From Cepaea nemoralis (Eukaryota; Mollusca; Gastropoda; Stylommatophora; Helicidae), in contig JACEFZ010018156.1 in NCBI GenBank assembly GCA_014155875.1, positions 186,001-250,000 on the forward strand: 64,000 bases of DNA, written 5' to 3'. This document shows positions 39,101-52,800 of the stretch, in pieces; the first letter of the stretch is position 1; every line of letters begins with the position of its first letter. The position numbers were made by a program, and so were the translations under genes. Below the pieces are notes generated by a model, which saw only the letters and a program-made list of their open reading frames with translations, did no database searches and was not told the DNA's origin.

Positions 39101-42100
39101 GATGCCTGGTAGGTTAGCCTTTTTGGAGTGATGTCTGGAAGGTCAACCCTTTAAGAGTGATGTTTGGGGGGAGCTAAGTGGCTTAGAAGTATAGAGTCCA
39201 CCTCTAACTTTAGAAGATATCATATGAAGACAACTATGATAACAATAAAATGATCAAAAGACCACAGTAACCATGCTATAACAATGATAAAACTACAATA
39301 GTGATCAAACTACAAGGGTTCCATAATGAGACTACAATAGTTATATAATATAACTACTACAATAATAAAGTTATAACATTTACATAATATAACATAACAA
39401 TAATAAAGTTATAACATTTGCATAATATAACATAACAATAATAAAGTTATAACATTTACATAATCAAACAACTTTTTTTTTCGCATATCCTTTACAGGAC
39501 ATCGCTGTCAACACCAGCATTTTTACCGCTGTCATTGATTTCTTGGCAAGATTACGCTCAGTAGTTTGCTAATGCTTTCTGAGCGGCCAGCTCACTTATC
39601 CCGTAAGTCACCAACGCGGCGAGAACTGCTTCCAATTCTCATGAGCTGCGTTACCCTACGAGGATAAATGGGATTAAGGCAAAAGTCGTTTAACCCCTAG
39701 GCCAGGGAGCCCGGCAATCACACTACTACAGTGATCAAATTATAAGAGTGTCTATTCTACACTAGTCAAGTTAGTAAATTACAACAATCACTGTTGTATC
39801 TATAAACATGTCTTTCTACCATCAAGAAGTAAAATGTTGATAAACTTTTGATTACTTACCTGGTCTGACCTTCAAGTAGGCCTCCACAAGGTTGTTGACG
39901 ATGTGGTTTTTGCTGATGCGTGCCACTTTCAGCCGACACTGTGGTAACAAAGAAATTAACATGCAGATAACGACACTGAAAAATAGGTGTGTGTATATGC
40001 ATGATATTTGTTTCTCCATACATTTTATTCCAGAGAAAGATAGTGAGTATATTTTAATGTATGTGTAAATTATGCATCAACTACTGAACTGTTGCACTGA
40101 TCAGTCATACAAGTAAAATTCTACTAAAAATCATAATGGGAAGACTTCATAAGAAAATAGAAGAAGAGATGAATGTGGTCCAAGCTGGATTTAGACAGGG
40201 AAGAGGAACAGGAGATCACATGCTCATCATGCATTTAATAATATAGAAGTGAAGAGAATTTAATTTAAACCTATTTTCATGGTTTGTGGATTATTCAAAG
40301 GCACTTGACTGTACAATATCAGAAACTTTGGGAAATCATGAGGAAAATGGGCTTTCCATCACATGTAGTACAACTCATAAAAATTCTCTATCTAGACCAA
40401 CAAGCAGCGGTTAGAATAGATGGCGAGACATCAGATTGGTTTGACATCAAGCAAGAAGACTGACAGAGCTGTGTGCTGTCCACTTATTTGTTTAACTTGT
40501 ACGCCGAAAATATAATGAGAAATGTCAGAGATGATATAACCAGGGAGCGTTAAGATGCCCTAAATATCGGTGGTCATGAAATATCAGAGATTCAACATGC
40601 TGATGATTCAGTATTGCTATCCACATCACAGAATGGTATAGAAAAACTAACAATTTCAACCCAAAAGAATATTGAAAATCGCAACTTATATTTTAACATA
40701 GCAAAAGCAAAGATAATGCATACAGATAAAACTAATATGGAGAAAGAAAGATATGTTAATGAGGAAAAATTGGATGTGGTGGAAAATTTCAAATATTTTG
40801 GGTCATTAATTACCAACAATGGTGACACAATGAAGGAAATTAAAAGACGAATATCTATTGCTCTTCAGAAACTAAAACAACTGAATAAATTGTGGAGTGG
40901 GACAAACAGAACTACAGATATTTAAGAGAATGCATCTTTCCCACTTGCAACGTATGCCTGTGAGACCTGGACACTAACTAAACAAGACGGGTTCTAAGAA
41001 TATCTTGGATACAGAAAAGAACAAATGCATCCACATGACAAGATCTGAATATTGAAGGAGGTTGGCTACTAAAAACAATAAAATAAAAATTAAAGAAGAA
41101 AATTAAAGAAAAGAATTAAAGAATTAAAGAATTAAAGAATTAAAGAAAATTAAAATATTTTGATCACTTGAAACATCATGAAAATTTGGAGAAAAGAGAA
41201 AGAGGAAGACGAAAGAGAAGACAGATGCAGGATGTGGCAGATAATCTCCAGATGGGTGGCGGGACATCTTGCTTATAATCGAGTTTTCCAGATGCTTATT
41301 GGGAGTGAAGTTCTGCAGAGAACATGCTACTGAATGAATGTCTAAGTGTAATTTTGACTGGTGTATTCTTAACAACAGTCTTCTGAATGAATTGTATTGT
41401 TGATGTCATCCTTGACCACAATCTCAAACAGACCCAACATCTCCTCTCTCAGTTGTCCACACACTTAATGTCAGGTACAGGCAGCTCCATAAGAGATACT
41501 GCTGCTGAGGTGTGAACTCTCAGGCTGTCACATATTCTAGACATGGCAAGAGTTGAGGGTGGACAGTTCCCTTCTTCATCATTTTTCTTTCCCAGAAAAT
41601 CACAATATACAAAACACTGATCAGACCAGTTGTGCTGTATGGCTCTGAAACCTGGAGTACAACGAAAGGAGACGAAGCCTTGTTACAAACCTTTGAGAAC
41701 AAAATTTTAAGACGCATCTTTGGACCCATTAGGGATACACAAAGTGGAGAGTGGAAAAGAAGAAGTAACAAAGACATTTATGATCTGTTTAAGTCCCCGC
41801 TAATCACTGGTATCATGAAGGCTAATAGACTACAATGGCTGAGGCATATAGAAAGAATGGAAGATAATAGGGAAACAAAACTCGCTTACACTCAGGAAAT
41901 AAATGACCATAGACCCCGAGGTAGACCAAGAAGACGGTGGAGAGATAATACATGTACAGACCTACAAGCACTTGGAATCAACGACTGGCAAGAGAAGGTC
42001 CACCAGAGAGACGAATGGAGACGGATTGTATTTGCAGAAAGAACCTCAATGGCTCGGAAAGCTGAAGAAGAAGAAGAGAAAAACATTCTGGAACATTGTT

Positions 42101-43711
42101 TGGTACATATGTAAGAGGCTGGATCAACCCCCACAGCCGTACTGATTAGAAAACAAACTCCAGCCTCAGCTGGGGATTGAACCCTTATCACTGTCTTGAC
42201 CGGCAAGCGCACTAACCACTATGCCAATCTGCTCTGGCATTTAATGTACATAAGTGCAAGACAAGTTAAGACCCTTTTTGATGCCTGGAGGTGTCTTAGG
42301 TATAATGTGCTAACCACATATTTTTGTACTTTTGTATGGATGTGAAGTGTGGACAATGAGCAGTCAAGCTGAAAAACATCTGATGGTTGTGGAATACCAT
42401 GGCAGACAGAAAAACCAACGACCAAGTCCTACAAGAAACAAACGAAAATCGTAAACTGATTAGAAATATTAAACGTAGACAGTCAAAATTATTTGGACAT
42501 GTTATGAGAAGAAATAAATTAGAGAACTTTGTGACAACTGACAAGATCGAGGGGAAGAGAACAAGAGGAAGACATCAAATACCTGGATGGCTTGACCACG
42601 TGGCATGGCCGAGACAAGAAACCTGAGATGATCCATGACTCTGGTGATCGAGTGAGATGGCGAATCATGACCAGCCACGCTTACCGCCATGACACATGAT
42701 AGATGGATGGACACATTTCTATAAACCAGCTGACACCCGATGGGTGACATGGTCAACATCTTGCATACTGCCAGAGCATCACTTCCCAGAACGTCACTTC
42801 CCAGAACATCACTTCCCAGAATGTCATTTCCTAGAACACCACTTCCCAGAACGTCATTTCACAGAACATCACTTTCCTGAACATTTCCAGTTGTACATTT
42901 TAGGTAGGCAGTACGTTTTTCAGTTGCTGTATTTTACCGGAGATTTATTTGCGTTAATTTTCAGTTTCTTGTTTTTGTGTCTCCGATTTAAGGATATACA
43001 GAGTACTCGTGACATTAAATTTCCCGATTATTTCAAGATCGCACTACAACAGAAATCGATTATTGGATATTATGTTTCCCTCCACAAGCTACGAATCTAT
43101 ACCTCTTGTCTTCTCAAATCCGGGTCCTGGAAGTACAGACTGACTTTATAAGACGTAAGTACACCCATCAATTCTGTTTTACTAGACTTTGTGCATTGTT
43201 CTAGTATGTTTTTTTTTAACTTTATCATCCATTTTTACTTATTATTATGTAGTTTTCGACTATTAGAGTTGGCAATCCCATATCAAATTGAAATTATAAA
43301 CTTGGCATGCTGTATATTGTGGTATTTCAATGGCGGGACACGGCAGTTTTCATCCAACTATGAACATTTAATATTGTTATGGAATATTCATAGCAATTAC
43401 AATGCCAATGATTGCATGTTTGCATTCAAAACCAATTATTGTATTTACGTGTAATTTTTTATCCCTCTACACCAGTGGGGGAATGACGTTCTGAAAATAT
43501 GGTGAAGGGGGGCACGGACCAAAAAAGGTTGATGAGAACCACTGCTCTACACGGACTACATCATTGATAATTTTGCACCTTTCCAACGGGTCTTCTGTTG
43601 TCAAAATGCATCTACGCTGGCGGTATCGCGTTGTTGACAAGACCACGCTGTAGTCACGCGCTGCATCTGACGTCATCACAGCATGACGTCGAGATGTATA
43701 TATTTGTGTGC

Positions 43712-43801
<90 letters not shown>

Positions 43802-46800
43802 GCAGAGTTATCTGTTCTTGAGTTAGAGAGCGGCAGTATTAATCTCCTTGCTGATAGTGTAACCAACTGTTGTGTGAGTGTATAGGTAGGGTCACAAGAA
43901 GTGAAAAGGTCAAAACCGTTTTCTTCTACGTTATTAAATCATAAACTGACACACAAACTTTAATATCTCGGCTTAAAAATGACCTACAGACTTGAATAAG
44001 GTACCGTTGGATTTGTTTATTCAAGAGGTATCCAACTATGCAGGTTGTTTAATTAAAAAGCAATTTTAAAAATGTTATTAAAGTGGATAAGTTTAGGCTG
44101 CATCTACCTGAGAGCCCAGGTCAATTTTGTTGACATCCCTGCCTCAAGGAGGATTTGAACACATGAAGACCAGGATAATAGGCAAGCATGCTGGTCAGTA
44201 CGCTACCGTGGCTCCCATTGAATGAACGTGAAGTTATAGGGTAGTGATGAATAGATTCAACCAAGGGATATACTACTCAAACACAAACTCGACAAAGTCA
44301 TGGCGACATTTGGTTGAAGACTGAAAACTGCAATTTCCCTCTAACATTTAAGCATTATTTTGGACCTCAAGTCATTGCCCATATGGAGATAGATAACAGA
44401 TATACTAATTCCCCTATTAAAACAGAAGAAAGTTATTAACTTTACAGTACAAAATATCAACATACAACTCACAGAAGGACACTCCTGCGACTTGTCCATC
44501 CATTCAGAATAGCACCCGGCACAGAAGGAATGCAGGCATGGTTGCAGACTGCAAAGTGAAAAGAGGCACCAAATAAGGTATTACACTATATGAGTTTGTA
44601 ATTCATAGGTCAGTCCACTTAACAAAAGTCTCACATTTGTCTGTCTGTCCCAAGTTTCTCAGTGGCAGTGAAAAGGTGTCATTAGTATTTTTGCTACTAA
44701 TGTGCTTTTATGGCTGTGTAATCAGGGCAATGTGTTTGCTCTACTGATTATTATGTTAAACGTAGGTCATTGTATTACACTGCTGTTGACTGTATGTTTC
44801 TTCTTTTTCTGCGTTCATCCGGAGTTTTTTCAGATGTGATTGCGTTGTGCCTGTTTACAGTAGAGCTGCGTTCTTGCACTGTTAGGCCGACACATCCGAC
44901 TTCTGCGACTTGTTGACGGGTTAACCTTCCTGGTGACTATGTTTAATGCTGGTGATTGTATATTTTACACTGCTGGTGACTGTATGTTTAATGCTGGTGA
45001 TTGTATATTTTACACTGCTGTTGACTGTATGTTTGATGCTGGTGATTGCATATTTTACACTGCTGTTGACTGTATGTTTAATGCTGGTGATTGTATATTT
45101 TACACTGTTGTTGACTGTATGTTTAATGCTGGTGATTGCATATTTTATACTGTTGTTGACTGTATGTTTAATGCTGGTGATTGCATATTTTACACTGCTG
45201 CTGACTGTATGTTTAATGCTGGTGATTGCATATTTTACACTGTTGTTGACTGTATGTTTAATGCTGGTGATTGCATATTTTACACTGCTGCTGACTGTAT
45301 GTTTAATGCTGGTGATTGTATATTTTACACTGTTGTTGACTGTATGTTTAATGCTGGTGATTGCATATTTTACACTGCTGCTGACTGTATGTTTAATGCT
45401 GGTGATTGTATATTTTACACTAGCAGGCACACTAACGTAGTTGATAGCGAACTGTACTGGTAATATCACAGGCAATTGTCGCCTGCAAAAGTAATGGAAA
45501 GACTGGCCATCTATCCCTCCGTGTATTCAGACCTACAAAATGTGATGGCTCTATTACATCACAGACCCATCGCAGGAAACTGCTCCAGGATCACTTATTT
45601 ATTATTATTATATTATACATTAATGATGGCTGTATGTTGGACACTGCTGATGGCTGTATGTTGGACATTGTTGATGGTTGTATGTTGGACATTGTTGATG
45701 GTTGTATGTTGGACATTGTTGATGGCTGTATGTTGGACATTGTTGATGGTTGTATGTTGGACATTGTTGATGGTTGTATGTTGGACATTGTTGATGGCTG
45801 TATGTTGGACATTGTTGATGGTTGTATGTTGGACATTGTTGATGGTTGTATGTTGGACATTGTTGATGGTTGTATGTTGGACATTGTTGATGGCTGTATG
45901 CTGAACATTGTTGATGGCTGTATGTTGTGCACTGAAATAAACCCCAGCCTTTTTTGACTGTATGTAATTTTTTGGCAAATTTATGTTCAGTAGTTTGCCA
46001 TTGCTTTCTGAACTCATACATTCATATCTTTGTATGGGAAACCAATGCAAGGCAGTCTGCTTCCAAATCGCCCACAGCTGTGTTTCAAATGTGTATGCAG
46101 GATTATGAATTGCGCCTGTAACCCCTTCATCACAGAGCCAGTAAGTGGCCACTGGTCTATACAAACATGAGGCTAGCACCATATACCCAATGCACCTCAA
46201 GGTCTGAAGCAAAGGTCCCGAACTTGATGGGTTTTTTTTTACTTTGGTAAGATATTTTATCTTGTACCTCACTTTACTTCAGTGCTTTACTTCAGAATGT
46301 TGATTTCTTTAGTTTTCCTGAATCCTTTAAATTTATTTCTGATCTTGCCACAAGAGGACAATGACTAGTTTTTATTTGCACCAGAGAAAGTAATTACTTG
46401 TTTGACATCGCTCTTCTATTTATCTCTGATCAAAAAGAATCACCTTCTGTCTCCTGGAGTTTTCCATGTGTATAATTTCCTCACACAACCTTCAAGCTGG
46501 TCTCCTCACAAATACCACATCCACTCACCTGATCTGTACGTCCGCCTGTACCAATTTGAGCATTCATCAGGTTAGATAATGTAGGTCATGACAGGTGGAT
46601 AACAGAAGTCACTAGATGTTGGAAAATTGAAATCATGACAGGACAGACGACAGCCATAGTGGCACAGTGCTAGCACGCTTGCCTGCCAGATAGTTGGGGG
46701 TGTGGATTTCTATCTAGTGGATTTCACACAATGACCTGGGCTCCCAGCCTAAAATGGCTGCCAGGAGAGATCTTGAGGAGTCAAGACAGCAGGAGTTACA

Positions 46801-49800
46801 CTGATCACATCATTCCTCAAGTGCTGATTGGTCTATACAAATATGGGGGGACAGCTAGCATGAATATACATCAAGGCAAGTAAAATTGTCCCTTACTTTT
46901 GTTTGATAGGTTGGATAATGTAGGTCATTACAGGATGCATATTCTTGGAGAATGTGTTTAGAGGTTGTTGTCTACCTTCAGCAGCAACAACACATCAATA
47001 ACCAGCAAGTATAAACACGAAAGAAAACATCAACATCCACTAAAACTATCAAAATACCTTATACAATCATGTAACAGCTCTTGGCATATTATACAGACAA
47101 GGGTCTCAGCAATAGCATCTTCTTCTGGTTCTAGAGGTGTCACTTGTTTCCCTGCAGTTGCTTGTTTGGAGGTTTCTTCTGGTGACTTTCCTGATGCTTG
47201 ACATTGCTCCTGCTTGACATCTGCAGTACCAGATGACTTCTCGGTTTTATAAGGATGTTCATGGAGCAGCTGAGATGTCCCTTTCTCTTCCTTCACACCA
47301 TCAACTATATATCAAAAATAGGCAAACATCTGGTGATCAGTTATGCATATTCTGAGAAAACCACTTCTAGAATCAGGAAACAAGTTGTAGCTACAATGCA
47401 GCTCTAATTCAGTAGACTACAAAATTATTTGGCAGCCATGTGCCAACGCAAAAGTCACCCTGTAGTTGTGGTGAATCGGGAAGGTTAACCTGGTCAACAA
47501 ACACCCGCAGAAGTCGGATGTGTCGGCCTAACGATGCAAGAGCGCTGTAAACAGGCACAACGCAATCACTTCCGAAAAAATTCTCTGGATGAACGCAAAA
47601 GAAGAATTTGTGGTGGAAAACATATTATTCATGCTAACTATGACATTTACAGCAACAAATATAGGATACTTTGACCATGAAGAGTTCTAACATATAATCA
47701 ACATCATCAGTACACGAAACATTTCTTACCAGCTGGGCCCATGGGAACAATCAAATCTGTGACACAAGGTCAGCATGTGTGGAGTTTTATCAATTATATC
47801 TTGAACAAGCATTTCTGAGAACGTGCATCTACCTATGGTAACATGTGATGTGACTGTTCATTCCAAGGCCCTGTAACATTTAATGTGGCCACAATATTTC
47901 AGTGTCCCAGACATGATTCTGTTTACATGACAAATTCATTTCATGCTCAGATCTGGTAGAATGTCAGTGCTTACATTCTTCTTGGTTCATGATATTCTAA
48001 GAATCTGTCTGTAACATTTCAGTTCAAAAGCCTTTGTTTTCTTCTTTAGTGATTGCAAAATGGTTCATGAATCACCTCTGCCTTGCTGTGACCAGTCTGT
48101 GTCTGACTTAATACTGTGTAACCTCTGCCTTGCTGTGGCCAGTCTGTGTCTGACTTAATACTGTGTAACCTCTGCCTTGCTGTGGCCAGTCTGTGTCTGA
48201 CTTAATACTGTGTAACCTCTGCCTTGCTGTGGCCAGTCTGTGTCTGACTTGACACTATTGAACTTCTGCCTTGCTGTGACCAGTCTGTGTCTGACTTTAA
48301 CACTATGGAACCTGTGCCTTGCTGTGGCCAGTCTGTGTCTGACTTCCTGTCAACAGTCCCCATTGTTGATTATGAAGCCCAGATGTTCAAAGTCTGTGAC
48401 AGTTTCCATTTCTTCATTACTGACTGTTGTTTGACAATGTTAAATACTGTCATATGAGTAAGAATTATGACGAGCACATATCCAGGGTATGGGTTTATAA
48501 AGTGGTATGAGCAAGCAAAATGTAGTGTGCTGTATCATCTCTAACTTACAGCCAGAGATTAATCTAACTATGATCTATTTCAATATGGATGGTGACTTTT
48601 GGTCCAAATTTGTCATTAAGCATACAGGAGTTGAAGTTTTCTACCTGAGCTGACTTTAGTTAATAGTTGCTCATGATACTCAAGAAAGCTTAGAAGCCAA
48701 ACATACTTTCATCAAACTGTATAACACATTTTTTAAATAAGGTATCAAGAGGATTGATCTATCCCTTATGGCATAGACTCCCTTCCCCAGAGAGGGCTGC
48801 CAAAAGCATCGCACAGAGCATGAACTATGCTAGCTCCAACAACGACCCCAAGGCATCTCTGGAAAAACGACATTCAAGAATTGAACTGATGGAGTGTGAC
48901 AAAGAACCCACGACCATCACAGTGCTAGGCAGACAGCTTGACCACTCACGACAGAGACTCCTGAATATAATCCAGTGTTTATTAAATTATAAATTTAAAA
49001 TAAATATACAGTAGTTAATGCCAACTGATAACATGTTTGATGGACTTGGTTAGAAAATTATCGAAGTATGTCAGCAGTTAAAGAAATCAGTCAACCAAGC
49101 CTGCACAAACAATCATCCCAAAAATAAAGATAATTGGACGCAAGAAATGGATGATGGAAGACATCTTAAAACTCATGGAAGTAAGAAGAAATAACAAAAA
49201 TAACAAGGGAAAATGTGAAGAGATTCACAGGAAAATTAGGAAGCTATGCAAAGAGGCAAAAGAAACATGGCTTGAGGAAAATTGCAAGGTAATTGAAAAC
49301 CAACACAACACCCGGAACACCAAATTAATGCACACACAAAATTAATGACATCACTAACAAAAGAACGCACACATCAACGGATGGCAAAATCATAATAGAA
49401 AAAGATCAGATTTTACATGTGCGTGGTCAGATTATGTGAAAGACATTTATGATGATACAAGAGAACAACAATATGATCATCGAAATAATAATGAAGGACC
49501 ATCAATTTTGAAGACGGACATTCAGAATGCTCTTAACCATATGAAAACTGGCAAGACCCCAGGTAAAGATAACATCACAATAGAAATGATCAATGCCTTA
49601 GAAGAATATGGAATAGACCAGGTCACCAGGCTGCTGAACGCAATATACAATACTGGAGATATACTGCCTGAATTATGTAATTCTATATTTATTGCAATCC
49701 CAAAGAAATCAGGAGCCTTGGAATGCGATCAACATCAAACAATTTAATGAGCCACATCACAAAGATCGTACCGGCCACGACCGGTATAAATCTGACCACA

Positions 49801-52800
49801 TCACCCACACAATGACAGCTGGTCTATACACATGTGGACCTAGCACCAGGCAATGTCTCGGGACAGCCACAACACAAACTGACCACATCACCCACACAGT
49901 GACCGCTGGTCTATACACATGTGGGCCTAGCACCAGGCAATGTCTCGGGACAGCCACAACACAAACTGACCACATCACCCACACAGTGACCGCTGGTCTA
50001 TACAAATGTGGGCCTAGCACCAGGCAATGTCTCGGGACAGCCACAACGCAAACTGACCACATCACCCACACAGTGACCGCTGGTCTATACACATGTGGGC
50101 CTAGCACCAGGCAATGTCTCGGGACAGCCACAACACAAACTGACCACATCACCCACACAGTGACCGCTGGTCTATACACATGTGGGCCTAGCACCAGATG
50201 CCTACAGTGCACTGTGTGTAAAAGGATCCTTTAGTTTTACTTACTTATATAAGCAATCATAATCATAGAAAATTCCAAACATAAATTAGCTGAATAAACA
50301 TTAACAAACATTTACACGACTTATCTATAAACAAACCTGGTGCACTCAACTGTGAATCAGTTTTAATTTTTTTCATAACAACAGGAGATATTTCCATAGA
50401 TTTCTGTAGAGGAAACAAGACGGTTCTCAGTTAACATAGACATAAAACATCTAGTATCAGGTAGGACATTACCAGTAAACTGAGAGATTGTGTCTGCGTG
50501 ATGGCATGTTTTCAGATAACATTGGCTCAAACAGAAATTGTACAATCAAACAATGAGCACTTATAAATTCTACTCACTAAAGTAAATTTATCCAACCTGA
50601 CTGCGGATAAATAAGGTGATGGTGAATATTATTAATATAATCACTAGTGTTATCATCATCATTTTCAGTATGATTAATATTATCAATACACATATTTTTA
50701 TCAATACGTCTATATTCTTGTTTTCTTTGCCTGTTATCTGTTCTTTGTAACCAGCTCATGTTTATGGTACATTGAAACTTATCAGCTTACTCGTTTCTTG
50801 AGAGGACTTGGTGTCGTGACTGTGTTCACATTCTCATCTGCACAAAGACACAAAATAAAAACTATTTGTCCGTGGGTCACAATTAAGTTGTAGACAACAC
50901 ACATACAAGAAACAACACACTAAGTTTGTTTCCTTCCAAGGGATGACTCAATCAATCTCAACATGCCTTCATTGCTGTGCAAGAGTCACCAGGCTTTATT
51001 GTTTTCCCTTTCATGTTTATTTTGCTGCAGGTTTCTTACCAGCTCTCCTGCTTGTTTGTCTTTGTGAGATACCATACTTGTGCTGTCCACCTAATATAGC
51101 TAAGTACTGTTTTGAATGGAAGGCCGTTTTTCAGCCTTTCTTCTGGTTTTTCTCGCCTGGATTGCCTCAGCTAAGTCAGGGCTCCAGTAAAGTGTGTATC
51201 TTCTGTGCTTTCTCTTGGAATGTACTTCTCGGCAGCTGCAAGGATTATAGTACAGATGTTGTTATAGGCTGTGATGTCATCTGTTCTAATGAGTGTGCCT
51301 AGCCCAGCATCAGCACCTCAGCTATAAAGGTCCCAGTCTTTTTTTTAAATTTATGTTCCAGGATGGTTTCGTCTGGGACATCTGTAGCGATTGTGATTAG
51401 TACAGGGTGATGTTCACTGCCTACATCCTCTAAGACTGTGATGTGACAATGGTAGTTAGTTATTACAGGGTGATGGTCACTGCTTACATCCTCTAAGACT
51501 GTGATGTGACAATGGTAGTTAGTACAGGGTGATGGTCACTGCTTACATCCTCTAAGACTGTGATGTGACAATGGTAGTTAGTACAGGGTGATGGTCACTG
51601 CTTACATCCTCTAAGGGTGTGATGTGACAATGGTAGTTAGTACAGGGTGATGGTCACTGCTTACATCCTCTAAGACTGTGATGTGACAATGGTAGTTAGT
51701 ACAGGGTGATGGTCACTGCTTACATCCTCTAAGACTGTGATGTGACAATGGTAGTTAGTACAGGGTGATGTTCACTGCCTACATCCTCTAAGACTGTGAT
51801 GTGACAATGGTAGTTAGTTATTACAGGGTGATGGTCACTGCTTACATCTTCTAAGACTGTGATGTGACAATGGTAGTTAGTACAGGGTGATGGTCACTGC
51901 CTACATCCTCTAAGACTGTGATGTGACAATGGTAGTTAGTACAGGGTGATGGTCACTGCTTACATCCTCTAAGACTGTGATATGACAATGGTAGCTAGTA
52001 CAGGGTGATGGTCACTGCTTACATCCTCTAAGACTGTGATGTGACAATGGTAGTTAGTACAGGGTGATGGTCACTGCTTACATCCTCTAAGACTGTGATG
52101 TGACAATGGTAGTTAGTACAGGGTGATGGTCACTGCTTACATCCTCTAAGACTGTGATGTGACAATGGTAGTTAGTACAGGGTGATGGTCACTGCCTACA
52201 TCCTCTAAGACTGTGATGTGACAATGGTAGTTAGTACAGGGTGATGGTCACTGCTTACATCCTCTAAGACTGTGATGTGACAATGGTAGTTAGTTATTAC
52301 AGGGTGATGGTCACTGCTTACATCCTTTAAGACTGTGATGTGACAATGGTAGTTAGTACAGGGTGATGGTCACTGCTTACATCCTCTAAGACTGTGATGT
52401 GACAATAGTAGTTAGTTATTACAGGGTGATGGTCACTGCTTACATCCTTTAAGACTGTGATGTGACAATGGTAGTTAGTACAGGGTGATGGTCACTGCTT
52501 ACATCCTCTAAGACTGTGATGTGACAATGGTAGTTAGTACAGGGTGATGGTCACTGCCTACATCCTCTAAGACTGTAATGTGACAATGGTTGTTAGTACA
52601 GGGTGATGGTCACTGCTTACATCCTCTAAGACTGTGATGTGACAATGGTAGTTAGTACAGGGTGATGGTCACTGCCTACATCCTCTAAGACTGTGATGTG
52701 ATAATGGTAGTTAGTTATTACAGGGTGATGGTCACTGCTTAATCCTCTAAGACTGTGATGTGACAATGGTAGTTAGTACAGGGTGATGGTCACTGCCTAC

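Noticed and set aside
41632..42114. 160-codon ORF as a host gene
   Set aside because: The motifs (LYGSETW, GRPRRRW, W-R-x-I-V with GAA tail) are those of a LINE polyprotein C-terminus.
43480..43560. Possible hAT-element edge
   Set aside because: Only a short phrase (gttgatgagaaccactgc) is suggestive. No inverted repeat or 8-bp target duplication was found.
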